DNA from: Marivita sp051251565
GTDB lineage: Bacteria; Pseudomonadota; Alphaproteobacteria; Rhodobacterales; Rhodobacteraceae
Length of the DNA: 64,000 bases
NCBI RefSeq assembly: GCF_051251565.1
Contig: NZ_JBPOFB010000002.1
Span: 248,001 to 312,000 of the forward strand
Direction: 5' to 3'
Below the pieces are notes generated by a model, which searched no databases, was not told the DNA's origin, and was given only the letters and a program-made list of their open reading frames with translations. Numbering within the stretch: position 1 is the stretch's first letter; the number at the start of each line of letters is the position of its first letter. Made by a program: the position numbers and the translations under genes. Shown here one piece after another: positions 27,861 to 36,642 of the stretch.

Positions 27861-28742
27861 ATGCCAAATCTTAAGGATTTGAAAAACCGGATCGCGTCGG
27901 TCAAATCGACCCGCAAGATCACCAAGGCCATGCAGATGGTGGCCGCCGCGAAACTGCGGCGGGCACAGGATGCTGCCGAAATGGCACGTCCCTACACTGA
28001 ACGGTTCAATGCCGTGATGGGGGCGCTTGCGGCCAGCGTTGGCGACAGCGAAAGTGCGCCGAAACTGCTCAGCGGCACCGGCAAAGACGATGTGCACCTG
28101 CTTGTCGTTTTGACGGCAGAACGTGGTCTGTGTGGCGGCTTCAACGCGAATATCGCGAAGCTGGCCAAGCAGAAGGCAACCGAACTGGTCGGCAAGGGCA
28201 AGACGGTCAAGATCCTGACCGTTGGCAAAAAAGGCCGTGATGCGATGAAGCGTGACTTTGGTGCACATTTCATCGGCCATATCGACCTGAGCGAGGTCAA
28301 ACGGATCGGGTATGCCGATGCGCAAGGCATCGCACGGGACGTGCTTGCCCGCTTTGACGCGGCCGAGTTCGATGTTGCCACGATCTTCTATGCCAAGTTT
28401 GTGAACGTCGTAAGCCAGACGCCAACGGCGCAGCAGATCATCCCGGCGGCGTTTGATGCGCCCGAAGGCGACGATGCTGGTGCCAACATGCTCTATGACT
28501 ACGAGCCGGACGAAGAGGCAATTCTCGCCGATCTTCTGCCGCGTGGCGTGGCAACGCAAATCTTTGCGGCGTTGCTGGAAAACGGTGCGTCCGAACAAGG
28601 TGCCCGGATGAGTGCGATGGACAACGCAACGCGCAACGCAGGCGATATGATCGACAAGCTCACCATCGAATACAACCGTTCGCGTCAGGCCGTGATTACC
28701 AACGAACTGATCGAAATTATCTCGGGCGCCGAGGCGCTCTAA
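27861..28742 (+). CDS. atpG: AtpG, F1 ATP synthase gamma subunit
   Basis: Central rotor shaft of F1. 293 residues with the two long terminal helices: MPNLKDLKNRIASVKSTRKI at the start and NATRNAGDMIDKLTIEYNR at the end, which turn inside the alpha/beta hexamer. GGAGACGAGGCC precedes the ATG. The length is slightly above the E. coli protein, as in other alphaproteobacteria. Confidence 0.97.
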   Translation: MPNLKDLKNRIASVKSTRKITKAMQMVAAAKLRRAQDAAEMARPYTERFNAVMGALAASVGDSESAPKLLSGTGKDDVHLLVVLTAERGLCGGFNANIAKLAKQKATELVGKGKTVKILTVGKKGRDAMKRDFGAHFIGHIDLSEVKRIGYADAQGIARDVLARFDAAEFDVATIFYAKFVNVVSQTPTAQQIIPAAFDAPEGDDAGANMLYDYEPDEEAILADLLPRGVATQIFAALLENGASEQGARMSAMDNATRNAGDMIDKLTIEYNRSRQAVITNELIEIISGAEAL

Positions 28743-28758
28743 GAACCGGAGACGAAAC

Positions 28759-30183
28759 ATGGCAAACGCAAAAGGCAAAATCACCCAGGTGATCGGTGCC
28801 GTCGTGGACGTTCAGTTCGGCGACGAACTGCCGCCGATTCTGAACGCGCTTACGACTGAAAACAACGGCAAGAAGCTTGTTCTCGAAGTGGCGCAGCACC
28901 TTGGCGAAAACACTGTGCGCACCATCGCTATGGATGCCACCGAGGGTCTTGTGCGCGGCGCGCATGTCGAAGATACCGGTGCCCCCATTCAGGTGCCAGT
29001 CGGCAAGGCCACATTGGGCCGCATCCTGAACGTCACCGGCGATCCCGTTGACGAAAACGGTCCGGTGAATTCAGACGAAACACGCTCAATCCACGCCGAA
29101 GCCCCCAGCTTTGCCGCGCAGTCAACCGAGACCGAGATCCTGACCACAGGCATCAAGGTGATCGATCTTCTCGCGCCCTATACCAAGGGTGGTAAGATTG
29201 GTCTGTTCGGCGGTGCGGGCGTGGGCAAGACGGTTCTGATCATGGAACTGATCAACAACATCGCCAAAGTGCACTCGGGTCTGTCTGTGTTCGCGGGTGT
29301 TGGTGAACGGACGCGTGAAGGCAACGACCTGTATCACGAAATGATCGAATCGGGCGTTATCGTTCCCGACAACATGGAAGAGAGCAAAATTGCCCTCGTC
29401 TATGGCCAGATGAACGAACCTCCCGGAGCTCGTATGCGCGTTGCCCTGTCCGGCCTGACACTGGCTGAACAATTCCGCGATGAATCCGGATCGGACGTTC
29501 TGTTCTTCGTGGACAACATTTTCCGCTTCACGCAGGCTGGTTCCGAAGTGTCCGCCCTTCTGGGCCGTATCCCGTCCGCCGTGGGCTATCAGCCGACGCT
29601 GGCCACCGATATGGGTCAGATGCAGGAACGTATTTCCTCGACGAAGAATGGCTCGATCACCTCTGTTCAGGCCGTCTACGTACCTGCGGATGACTTGACC
29701 GACCCGGCACCGGCGACATCGTTTGCGCACCTCGATGCGACAACCGTTCTGGACCGCTCGATCTCGGAAAAGGGGATTTACCCGGCTGTCGACCCGCTTG
29801 GTTCCACGTCGCGTCTGCTTGACCCGCTGATCATTGGTGAAGAGCACTATAAGGTTGCCACTGACGTTCAGCAGATCCTCCAGCGCTACAAATCGCTTCA
29901 GGACATCATTGCGATCCTCGGCATGGACGAACTTTCGGAAGACGACAAGCTGGCCGTGGCCCGCGCGCGTAAGATCGAACGCTTCCTGTCGCAGCCGTTC
30001 GACGTTGCGAAAGTGTTCACCGGTTCTGATGGCATTCAGGTGCCACTGGAAGACACCATCGCGTCGTTCAAAGCGGTTGTGGCTGGCGAATACGATCACC
30101 TTCCCGAAGGCGCCTTCTACATGGTTGGCGGCATCGAGGATGTGAAAGCCAAAGCCGAAAAAATGGCAGCCGACGCGGCATAA
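28759..30183 (+). CDS. atpD: AtpD, F1 ATP synthase beta subunit
   Basis: Catalytic subunit of F1. 474 residues with Walker A GGAGVGKTVLIMELI, the catalytic Glu in GVGERTREGNDLY, Walker B DVLFFVDNIFRF and the DELSEEDK-like DELSEDDKLAVARARK stretch that contacts the epsilon subunit and gamma. The 63-bp gap to atpC contains a small hairpin (30201-30222). Confidence 0.98.
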   Translation: MANAKGKITQVIGAVVDVQFGDELPPILNALTTENNGKKLVLEVAQHLGENTVRTIAMDATEGLVRGAHVEDTGAPIQVPVGKATLGRILNVTGDPVDENGPVNSDETRSIHAEAPSFAAQSTETEILTTGIKVIDLLAPYTKGGKIGLFGGAGVGKTVLIMELINNIAKVHSGLSVFAGVGERTREGNDLYHEMIESGVIVPDNMEESKIALVYGQMNEPPGARMRVALSGLTLAEQFRDESGSDVLFFVDNIFRFTQAGSEVSALLGRIPSAVGYQPTLATDMGQMQERISSTKNGSITSVQAVYVPADDLTDPAPATSFAHLDATTVLDRSISEKGIYPAVDPLGSTSRLLDPLIIGEEHYKVATDVQQILQRYKSLQDIIAILGMDELSEDDKLAVARARKIERFLSQPFDVAKVFTGSDGIQVPLEDTIASFKAVVAGEYDHLPEGAFYMVGGIEDVKAKAEKMAADAA

Positions 30184-30246
30184 GCCGGGCGCTCATCAGT
30201 CCTCGCGGATATGTTCGCGGGGACGAGACCCAAAAGGAGACGACAC

Positions 30247-30681
30247 ATGGCAGAGACCATGCAATTCGATCTGGTCAGCCCCGAACGCAGCCTGATGTCG
30301 GCGCAGGTCAAATCTGTGCAGATCCCGGGTGCTGATGGTGACATGACGGCAATGCCGAACCATGCGCCTTTGATCACCACACTGCGCCCCGGTGTGCTGA
30401 CGGTCGAGACCGAAAAGGGCACTGAAGTTTTTGTTGTGACTGGCGGTTTCGCCGAGCTTGGCGAAAGCCTGTCCATTTTGGCGGAACGCGCGGTGCCCAA
30501 GGCAGACATGGATCAAGCTTCGTATGAAGCGCTGGTTGACGAGGCGCATGCCGCCTACAAGCAGACCAAGGAAACCTTTAAGAACGACACTGGCCCGGTC
30601 GATGACGCAGCCAAGCTGTTGTCGGATATGGTGGCAATTGGTACCCATATCGGCTTGTCCCCGAAACAGCCGTCCCTCTGA
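30247..30681 (+). CDS. atpC: AtpC, F1 ATP synthase epsilon subunit
   Basis: Rotor-base subunit that can inhibit ATP hydrolysis. 144 residues: an N-terminal beta sandwich (MQFDLVSPERSLMSAQVKSV, GDMTAMPNHAPLIT) and a C-terminal helical part (residues about 90-130). The start at 30247 follows AAAAGGAGACGACAC. The stop codon overlaps a 16-bp perfect palindrome, and a terminator follows. Confidence 0.95.
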   Translation: MAETMQFDLVSPERSLMSAQVKSVQIPGADGDMTAMPNHAPLITTLRPGVLTVETEKGTEVFVVTGGFAELGESLSILAERAVPKADMDQASYEALVDEAHAAYKQTKETFKNDTGPVDDAAKLLSDMVAIGTHIGLSPKQPSL

Positions 30682-30695
30682 CCCGTATACGGGTC
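30680..30695. repeat. 16-bp perfect palindrome at the atpC stop codon
   Basis: GACCCGTATACGGGTC reads the same on both strands and overlaps the TGA of atpC. It lies 10 bp ahead of the terminator. It may form an extra 3' hairpin or be a protein-binding site. Confidence 0.6.
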
Positions 30696-30705
30696 CGGTA
30701 CGTTG

Positions 30706-30733
30706 AAGCCCCGCAGTGATGTGGGGCTTTTTT
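30706..30733 (+). terminator. Intrinsic terminator of the atp operon
   Basis: AAGCCCC (30706-30712) pairs with GGGGCTT (30723-30729) across a 10-base loop, followed by further Ts. It separates atpC from the H-type lectin gene. Confidence 0.88.
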
Positions 30734-30786
30734 CGTTTTTCCCCTCCTCCGCATGCGCTAGAACGGCCTGACGTCGGAGGCGAAAC

Positions 30787-31137
30787 ATGCAGATCATCAA
30801 AACGTCACGGCTGGGGGTCGCCCAAGGGTCGGTCGATCTTTTCTCGGATTTCGAGGAAGGCGGAGAGATGTGGACCGGCGAAGGATCGCGCGTGCGCCGT
30901 CAGCGGGTGACCTTTGACGAAACCTTCGCCGTGCCGCCGGTGGTGCATGTGACGCTGACGCTTTGGGATATGGACAGCGAGCGCAATGTCCGCGCAGACC
31001 TGACATCTGAAGAGGTTACGACGGCAGGGTTTGATGCGGTGTTTCGCACATGGCTCGATACCCGTGTCGCACGGGTGCGCATTTCGTGGATCGCCATCGG
31101 CGCTCTGACTGACGAAGACGATTGGGACGTTCTCTGA
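30787..31137 (+). CDS. H-type lectin domain protein
   Basis: A 116-residue protein made of one H-type lectin domain, a GalNAc-binding beta sandwich best known from snail agglutinin and discoidin. The family pattern is visible: QRVTFDETFAVPPVVHVTLT, then EEVTTAGFDAVFRTW and the closing VARVRISWIAIG. No signal peptide is seen, so it is probably cytosolic or exported by another route. It follows the atp terminator and precedes a membrane hydroxylase. The ligand and role in bacteria are unknown. Confidence 0.8.
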   Translation: MQIIKTSRLGVAQGSVDLFSDFEEGGEMWTGEGSRVRRQRVTFDETFAVPPVVHVTLTLWDMDSERNVRADLTSEEVTTAGFDAVFRTWLDTRVARVRISWIAIGALTDEDDWDVL

Positions 31138-31218
31138 CCTGCGGTTGAAAACCCTTTTCTTTCGGTTTGGGTCTGTCACACTACTTTGATATCGTGAATT
31201 GCTCCAAGGTCGCGCCAT

Positions 31219-32199
31219 ATGTCTGACGCCCCGTTGAAAGGCTGGAACCACGTTCCTCAGGTGCCGCTCAAGGCATCGCCATTTTTCAGCTGGCCCTTGC
31301 GTCCCAAAGAGATGGCGCTCTGGGTTTGGAATTCGTGGTTCTTGATCTCGGAAAAACTGATCATCGTCGGGATCGCCTTCGTCTCGTTCTATTGGTTCCA
31401 ACCCCCTCTGGAAGAGACCAAAACGCTCGCCTTTGGTTGGATTGCGGAAATGTTTGTCCGCAATCTGGTGCTGATGACGGCAGTGGCTGGTGGGTTGCAC
31501 CTGTATTTCTACACCTTCACCAAGCAGGGGCATCGGCTCAAATACGACCCGCGCCCGTTGATGAAGAACGGCAGGCAGTTCACTCTAGGTGGGCAAATCC
31601 GTGACAACATGTTCTGGACGCTGGCGAGCGGTGTGACCGTCTGGACCGCCTATGAGGTTCTGATGTTTTGGGCGCTGGCAAATGGATATGCGCCGATGCT
31701 CACATGGGCGGCGCATCCGGTCTGGTTTGTTGCCCTGTTCCTGCTGATCCCGATCTGGGAAAGCTTCTATTTCTACTGGATACACCGCTTACTGCATGTG
31801 CCGTTCCTCTACAAACACGTGCATGCGCTGCATCATCGCAACATCAATGTTGGGCCGTGGTCAGGGTTGTCGATGCACCCGATCGAACATGTGATTTTTC
31901 TGGGCTCGGTTTTGATTCATTGGATCGTTGCCGCGCACCCGGTGCACATCCTCTATCACTTGCAATATTATACGCTGACGGCGGCCACGACGCATACGGG
32001 GTTCGAAGGTCTTTTGATCAAAGACGAAAACCGGCTCAAGCTGGGGACGTTCCATCACCAGATGCATCACCGGTATTTCGAATGCAATTACGGCTCGCTT
32101 GAGATTCCGTGGGACAGGTTCTTTGGGTCATTCCATGACGGGACCAAGGACGCGGATGCGCGCATGAAAGAACGGCGCAAACGCATCATGGGAGTGTGA
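31219..32199 (+). CDS. Sterol desaturase/fatty acid hydroxylase family membrane protein
   Basis: A 326-residue integral membrane di-iron enzyme. The His clusters are HRLLH, HALHH and HHQMHH, with a further His pair in SMHPIEHV, giving the eight-histidine pattern of the family. Four or more hydrophobic segments surround them. The family hydroxylates or desaturates lipids, carotenoids or sterol-like substrates with O2; the substrate here cannot be read. It converges on prs with four bases between the stops. Confidence 0.88.
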   Translation: MSDAPLKGWNHVPQVPLKASPFFSWPLRPKEMALWVWNSWFLISEKLIIVGIAFVSFYWFQPPLEETKTLAFGWIAEMFVRNLVLMTAVAGGLHLYFYTFTKQGHRLKYDPRPLMKNGRQFTLGGQIRDNMFWTLASGVTVWTAYEVLMFWALANGYAPMLTWAAHPVWFVALFLLIPIWESFYFYWIHRLLHVPFLYKHVHALHHRNINVGPWSGLSMHPIEHVIFLGSVLIHWIVAAHPVHILYHLQYYTLTAATTHTGFEGLLIKDENRLKLGTFHHQMHHRYFECNYGSLEIPWDRFFGSFHDGTKDADARMKERRKRIMGV

Positions 32200-32203
32200 C
32201 GCC

Positions 32204-33214
32204 CTAAAGGATACCTTCGTAAATCGGACCCAATGTGTCCGTCTCGAAAAGTGAAGACACCGATGTGCCGTTCCAGATATTGAGGATGGCTTGCGCGAAC
32301 ATAGGTGCTGTTGGCACGATACGAATGTTCTTGGCTGCGCTGACAGCACTGGTTGGCTGAATGGAATCGGTGATCACGAGCGATTTCATCACGGAATTGG
32401 TGATCCGTTCGACCGCCGGCCCGGACAACACACCATGCGTGATGTAGGAATGTACCTCGGTTGCGCCATGCTCCATAAGCACTTCGGCCGCTTTGCACAG
32501 CGTTCCTGCGGTGTCACAGATGTCATCCACGATGATACATTTCTTGCCGGTCACGTCCCCGATCACGGTCATCTCGGCAATCTCACCGGGCTTTTCACGG
32601 CGCTTGTCGACGATCGACAACGGCGCGTTGATCCGCTTGGCCAATTCCCGCGCGCGGGCCACGCCGCCCACGTCGGGCGACACGACCATCACATCCGATG
32701 TATCGCCTTTGAACTGTTCAAGGATATCCAGCGCAAAGATCGGCGACGCATAGAGGTTGTCCACGGGGATGTCGAAAAATCCCTGAATCTGCGCGGCGTG
32801 CAGGTCCATCGTCAGAACCCGCTCGATCCCGGCTTCGGCAATCATGTTTGACACCAGCTTGGCGGTGATGGGCGTGCGTGCCTTGGACCGGCGATCCTGA
32901 CGGGCATATCCAAAATAGGGGATCACGGCGGTGATGCGGGCCGCTGACGACCGACGCAACGCATCGGCCATGATCAACAGTTCCATCAAATTGTCATTGG
33001 CCGGGTTTGAGGTAGGCTGGATAATGAACATATCCTCGCCACGGACGTTCTCGTAGACCTCGACAAAGATTTCCTGGTCGTTGAACCGCTCGACCCGGGC
33101 ATCGACAAGCCCCACGCTCATCCCGCGATACATGGTCATGCGCCGGGCAATGCCCTTTGCCAGCGGCATATTCGCATTGCCTGAGATCAGTTTGGGTTCA
33201 ACAAGGTTTGGCAT
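32204..33214 (-). CDS. prs: Prs, ribose-phosphate pyrophosphokinase
   Basis: Makes PRPP from ribose 5-phosphate and ATP for nucleotide, His and Trp synthesis. 336 residues with RFNDQEIFVEV, YFGYARQDRR, the catalytic-metal stretch TMDLHAAQIQGFFDIPVDN and the PRPP-binding loop IIVDDICDTAGT. Somewhat longer than the 310-320 residues of most class I enzymes because of a short C-terminal extension (ETDTLGPIYEG). Divergent from the isomerase gene with 105 bp between starts. Confidence 0.97.
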   Translation of the reverse strand: MPNLVEPKLISGNANMPLAKGIARRMTMYRGMSVGLVDARVERFNDQEIFVEVYENVRGEDMFIIQPTSNPANDNLMELLIMADALRRSSAARITAVIPYFGYARQDRRSKARTPITAKLVSNMIAEAGIERVLTMDLHAAQIQGFFDIPVDNLYASPIFALDILEQFKGDTSDVMVVSPDVGGVARARELAKRINAPLSIVDKRREKPGEIAEMTVIGDVTGKKCIIVDDICDTAGTLCKAAEVLMEHGATEVHSYITHGVLSGPAVERITNSVMKSLVITDSIQPTSAVSAAKNIRIVPTAPMFAQAILNIWNGTSVSSLFETDTLGPIYEGIL

Positions 33215-33319
33215 GACTGCAGGCTCCGGGAGGGATCAGGTATGACAGATTCGTGACGTTGCGCTCGCCTTACCATGTGCCTAGGGTCGCGCAAAGCAAC
33301 ACACGCCCGGAGGGACCGA

Positions 33320-33919
33320 ATGGCCCACATTGATTACTTTTTCTCAACACTGTCTCCTTATGCGTATCTCGCGGGCAGACGCATGGAAGCTGTGGCAACC
33401 AAGCATGGTGCGACAATCACGTATAAACCCTTCGACGTGATGGCTTTGTTCGCGCGCACGGGTGGTACTCCGCCCAAGGATCGTCATCCAAGCCGTCAGG
33501 AATTGCGCGCGCAGGAACTGATCCGGCAATCGAAAAAGCTCGGGATGCCGTTCACCCTCAAACCGGCATCCTGGCCGACCAATGGCGCACCCTCCTCGTA
33601 TGCATTTATCGCCGCGCAAAATGCGGGTGGTGGTGATCTGGGCGCATTGGCCCAAGGGTTCTTGCGCGCGGTCTGGGCCGAAGAAAAAGACATCGCCCAG
33701 GACGACGTGATCCGCGCCGTTCTCGAAGCTGCCGGGTTCGATCCCGGCTTGGCAGAAAGCGGTTTGTTGAACGGGGCCGAAACCTATGCGGCAAACCTCG
33801 AAGAGGCGGCGTCGCGTGGCGTGTTTGGCGCGCCGTTCTACGTTACGGATACGGATGAACGGTTCTGGGGGCAGGATCGGATCGATGATCTGGACCTTCA
33901 TCTGGCTGGAAAAATCTGA
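33320..33919 (+). CDS. 2-hydroxychromene-2-carboxylate isomerase-type (DsbA-fold) protein
   Basis: A 199-residue thioredoxin-fold protein of the kappa-GST/HCCA isomerase family. It begins MAHIDYFFSTLSPYAYLAG with a Ser where DsbA has Cys, and ends with GVFGAPFYVTD, including the cis-Pro. Start at 33320 follows GGAGGG. The family isomerises aromatic-degradation intermediates or uses glutathione. It overlaps the next gene (TGATG), so the two are co-translated; no aromatic pathway is nearby, so the substrate remains open. Confidence 0.85.
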   Translation: MAHIDYFFSTLSPYAYLAGRRMEAVATKHGATITYKPFDVMALFARTGGTPPKDRHPSRQELRAQELIRQSKKLGMPFTLKPASWPTNGAPSSYAFIAAQNAGGGDLGALAQGFLRAVWAEEKDIAQDDVIRAVLEAAGFDPGLAESGLLNGAETYAANLEEAASRGVFGAPFYVTDTDERFWGQDRIDDLDLHLAGKI

Positions 33920-34722
33920 TGCCCGACGGCTTGCAGACAGGAGGGCCTGTCTACTGCCGTGAATTTGGAAACGGGGCCGAGCGCGCGGTGATGTTGCATT
34001 GCGCGCTTGCCCATTCAAAGGTGTGGTCACCGCTGGCAGACACACTGTCCGCCCAATTGACGATGATCGCACCGGATATGCCGGGGCACGGTCGCAGCGG
34101 TCCATGGGACCGCCTGTCTGATATCCACGATCAGGTCACCGCAATCGCGCGGGGCTGTTTGGGCGCCGGCGGTCACGTCATCGGCCACAGCTTTGGGGCC
34201 ACTGTGGCGCTGCGCCTTGCGTTGGAAAACCCCGATAAGGTGCACAGCCTGACATTGATCGAACCGGTCCTGTTTGCGGCGGCCCGAGAAAGCGACCCAA
34301 TCGTGTTGCAGGCCTATCTCGACAGATCCAAAGGATTTGTGTCTGCCCTGACGCAAGGCGCGTGGGCGCAGGCGGCGCAGGCCTTTATCGCCGTGTGGGG
34401 CGATGGGCGCGGCTGGGACCGCCTTGGCGACCGGGAAAAGGTGCTTTTTGCGTCGCAGATGCCCTTTATTCAGGCAACCGAAGCGCTGCTCTTGCACGAC
34501 ACCAAGGGTCTGTTGGCTGCGGGTCGACTCGAACAGATCACATGCCCAACCCGCGTGCTGGAAGGCCAGAACACGGACGCGGTGATCCCTGCAATTCATA
34601 CGACGCTTGTGCGGCGCATTCCCAGTGCGATGCGCGCCGTGATACCGGGCGCGGGCCATATGGCCCCAATCACCCATCCGGCGCAGGTTTCCTGTCATAT
34701 CAGCGCCATGTTGATGGCGTGA
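33919..34722 (+). CDS. Alpha/beta hydrolase
   Basis: A 267-residue alpha/beta-hydrolase-fold protein. Nucleophile elbow GHSFGAT, an Asp in the EGQNTDAVIP loop and His in GAGHMAPITHP make a complete catalytic triad. The oxyanion region is LHCALAHSKVW. No signal peptide, so cytosolic. The start overlaps the stop of the isomerase gene by one base. Esterase, lactonase or C-C hydrolase activity are all possible. Confidence 0.88.
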   Translation: MPDGLQTGGPVYCREFGNGAERAVMLHCALAHSKVWSPLADTLSAQLTMIAPDMPGHGRSGPWDRLSDIHDQVTAIARGCLGAGGHVIGHSFGATVALRLALENPDKVHSLTLIEPVLFAAARESDPIVLQAYLDRSKGFVSALTQGAWAQAAQAFIAVWGDGRGWDRLGDREKVLFASQMPFIQATEALLLHDTKGLLAAGRLEQITCPTRVLEGQNTDAVIPAIHTTLVRRIPSAMRAVIPGAGHMAPITHPAQVSCHISAMLMA

Positions 34723-34794
34723 CCCCTTGCAAGCGGGCATGGCGTAGGCCATCTACCCCATGATATAAAGCGGCAAAGACGACAGGAGACGGCG

Positions 34795-35718
34795 ATGATC
34801 GAACTTGGACAAAGCCCCGCAGAGACCGACCTGATCAAGGACATTTCGCAAGACGCGTTCATGACCGACGTGGTTGATGCAAGCATGACCATCCCGATCA
34901 TCGTGGATTTCTGGGCGCCGTGGTGCGGCCCGTGCAAAACCTTGGGGCCACATCTCGAAGCGGCGGTGCGCTCTGCGCGTGGCGCGGTCAAGATGGTCAA
35001 GATCAACGTCGATCAGGCCGAAGGTCTGGTGCAGGCGCTGACGCAGCAGGGCTTGCCAATCCAGTCGATTCCGACCGTCATGGCTTTTGTGCAGGGCCGC
35101 CCTGTTGATATGTTCCAGGGGGGCAAATCGCCCTCCGAACTCAAGGTGTTCATCGACAAGGTGATCACGGCCGCAGGTGGGGAAACCGGTGGCGGGCTGG
35201 ATGATGCGGTGGATGCCGCCGAAGAGATGCTTGAGGTTGGCACTGTCGAGGATGCGATGCAGACCTTTGCTGCCGTGCTCGAAGAAGACCCGAAACACCC
35301 ACGCGCCTATGCGGGCCTAGTGCGCTGTGCGTTGGCCGCAGATGATCTCGAACAGGCCGAAGCCATCCTGAATGGCGCACCCGCCGAGATCGCCACCAGC
35401 ACAGAACTTGAAGCCGCCCGCGCGCAGCTTGAATTGGCCAAACAGGCCAGCAATTCTGGGCCTGTCGCCGACCTGCAAGCCGCCGTTGATGTGGACCCTG
35501 ACAACCATCAGGCGCGGCTTGATCTGGCGCAGGCGCTCTATGCTTCTGGCGATGGTCAAGGCGCTGTGGATCACCTTCTAGAGCTGTTCCGCAGAGACCG
35601 TGAGTGGAACGATGGCGCGGCCAAAGCCCAGCTTATGACGATTTTTGACGCCCTTAAACCAAACGATCCTGTGGCGCTGAACGGGCGTCGCCGATTAAGC
35701 TCAATGATATTTGCCTGA
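34795..35718 (+). CDS. Thioredoxin-TPR protein (CnoX/YbbN-like)
   Basis: A 307-residue cytosolic protein: a thioredoxin domain (about 25-130) with an intact WCGPC active site in DFWAPWCGPCK, followed by TPR-like helices (about 135-305). E. coli CnoX is a chaperedoxin that protects substrates and hands them to GroEL; E. coli CnoX lacks the CxxC, whereas this one keeps it, so it could be redox active. Neighbours are unrelated housekeeping genes in the same direction. Confidence 0.88.
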   Translation: MIELGQSPAETDLIKDISQDAFMTDVVDASMTIPIIVDFWAPWCGPCKTLGPHLEAAVRSARGAVKMVKINVDQAEGLVQALTQQGLPIQSIPTVMAFVQGRPVDMFQGGKSPSELKVFIDKVITAAGGETGGGLDDAVDAAEEMLEVGTVEDAMQTFAAVLEEDPKHPRAYAGLVRCALAADDLEQAEAILNGAPAEIATSTELEAARAQLELAKQASNSGPVADLQAAVDVDPDNHQARLDLAQALYASGDGQGAVDHLLELFRRDREWNDGAAKAQLMTIFDALKPNDPVALNGRRRLSSMIFA

Positions 35719-35745
35719 TCCGTTCGTCAGGCTAGATCGTCGATC

Positions 35746-36390
35746 ATGATAAGAGTCACCGAATTGCCGGGATCCATCCCCGTATTCCCGCTGCCCGGGG
35801 CGCTTTTGCTGCCCCGCGCGCGGCTGCCGCTGCACCTGTTCGAGCCGCGCTACCTGCAAATGCTTGAAGATGCCATGAAAACACCCGCGCGCCTGATCGG
35901 AATGGCGCAGCCCAATGCCCGCCCAAAAGGCGATCAGGATGCCTTGCACCGGATTGGATGCGCCGGACGTGTTACGCAGTTTTCCGAAACCGAAGACGGG
36001 CGCTACATGGTCACGCTCACGGGCATCTCTCGTTTTCGCTTTGGCGACGAAGTTGTGGGCTTTTCACCTTATCGCAAATTCGAGGTGAACTGGGATGGCT
36101 TTGACCGCGATCAGGGCGGACCCGAGCATGATCGCGGCTTTGACCGCGACGCGTTCATGGACCTTCTGGACCGGTATTTTCTGGCCCGCGATCTGTCGGC
36201 GGATTGGCACACTCTGAAAGATGCGGATGACGAGCTGCTGATCAATTCGTTGTCGATGCTGCTTGACTTTGAACCCGAGGAAAAACAGGCGCTTCTTGAA
36301 GCACCATCCTTGTCCACGCGGCGTGAAACGCTGGTGACGCTGCTCGAATACGCGCTGCGCGGCGGACAGTCGGAAAGTATCCTGCAATGA
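35746..36390 (+). CDS. LON substrate-binding-domain protein
   Basis: A 214-residue stand-alone version of the Lon protease N-terminal domain. Typical opening: IPVFPLPGALLLPRARLPLH and LFEPRYLQMLEDAM, then GCAGRVTQF and GRYMVTLTGISRFRF. No ATPase or protease domain follows. Function in bacteria is not defined; substrate recognition is presumed from Lon. The stop overlaps the start of the Trm112-like gene (ATGA). Confidence 0.92.
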   Translation: MIRVTELPGSIPVFPLPGALLLPRARLPLHLFEPRYLQMLEDAMKTPARLIGMAQPNARPKGDQDALHRIGCAGRVTQFSETEDGRYMVTLTGISRFRFGDEVVGFSPYRKFEVNWDGFDRDQGGPEHDRGFDRDAFMDLLDRYFLARDLSADWHTLKDADDELLINSLSMLLDFEPEEKQALLEAPSLSTRRETLVTLLEYALRGGQSESILQ

Positions 36391-36569
36391 CCGAAACGCC
36401 GGGATTTGACCGCAAAATGCTGGAGGCACTTGTGTGCCCCCAGACCCAAGGCCGATTGGAATATGACGCGTCCAAACAGGAATTGCTCAGCCATTCTGCG
36501 CATTTGGCCTACCCGATCCGTGACGGTATCCCGATCATGCTGATCGACGAGGCCCGCGAGATTGACTAA
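36387..36569 (+). CDS. Trm112/YcaR-like small protein
   Basis: A 60-residue protein of the Trm112-like (UPF0434) family. It has EALVCPQTQGRLEYD and the C-terminal AYPIRDGIPIMLIDEAR signature. Only one of the usual zinc cysteines is left in the first knuckle (CPQT rather than CPxC), as in many bacterial members. Eukaryotic Trm112 is a partner of methyltransferases; a similar helper role in bacteria is inferred. It overlaps the LON-domain gene by 4 bp. Confidence 0.88.
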   Translation: MTETPGFDRKMLEALVCPQTQGRLEYDASKQELLSHSAHLAYPIRDGIPIMLIDEAREID

Positions 36570-36642
36570 GCGGGCCTGGCTGAATTGACAGCCCTTTGGC
36601 CCTGCGATACCTCGCTCCTCTTTCAGGAGCACAAGAGGCAGC

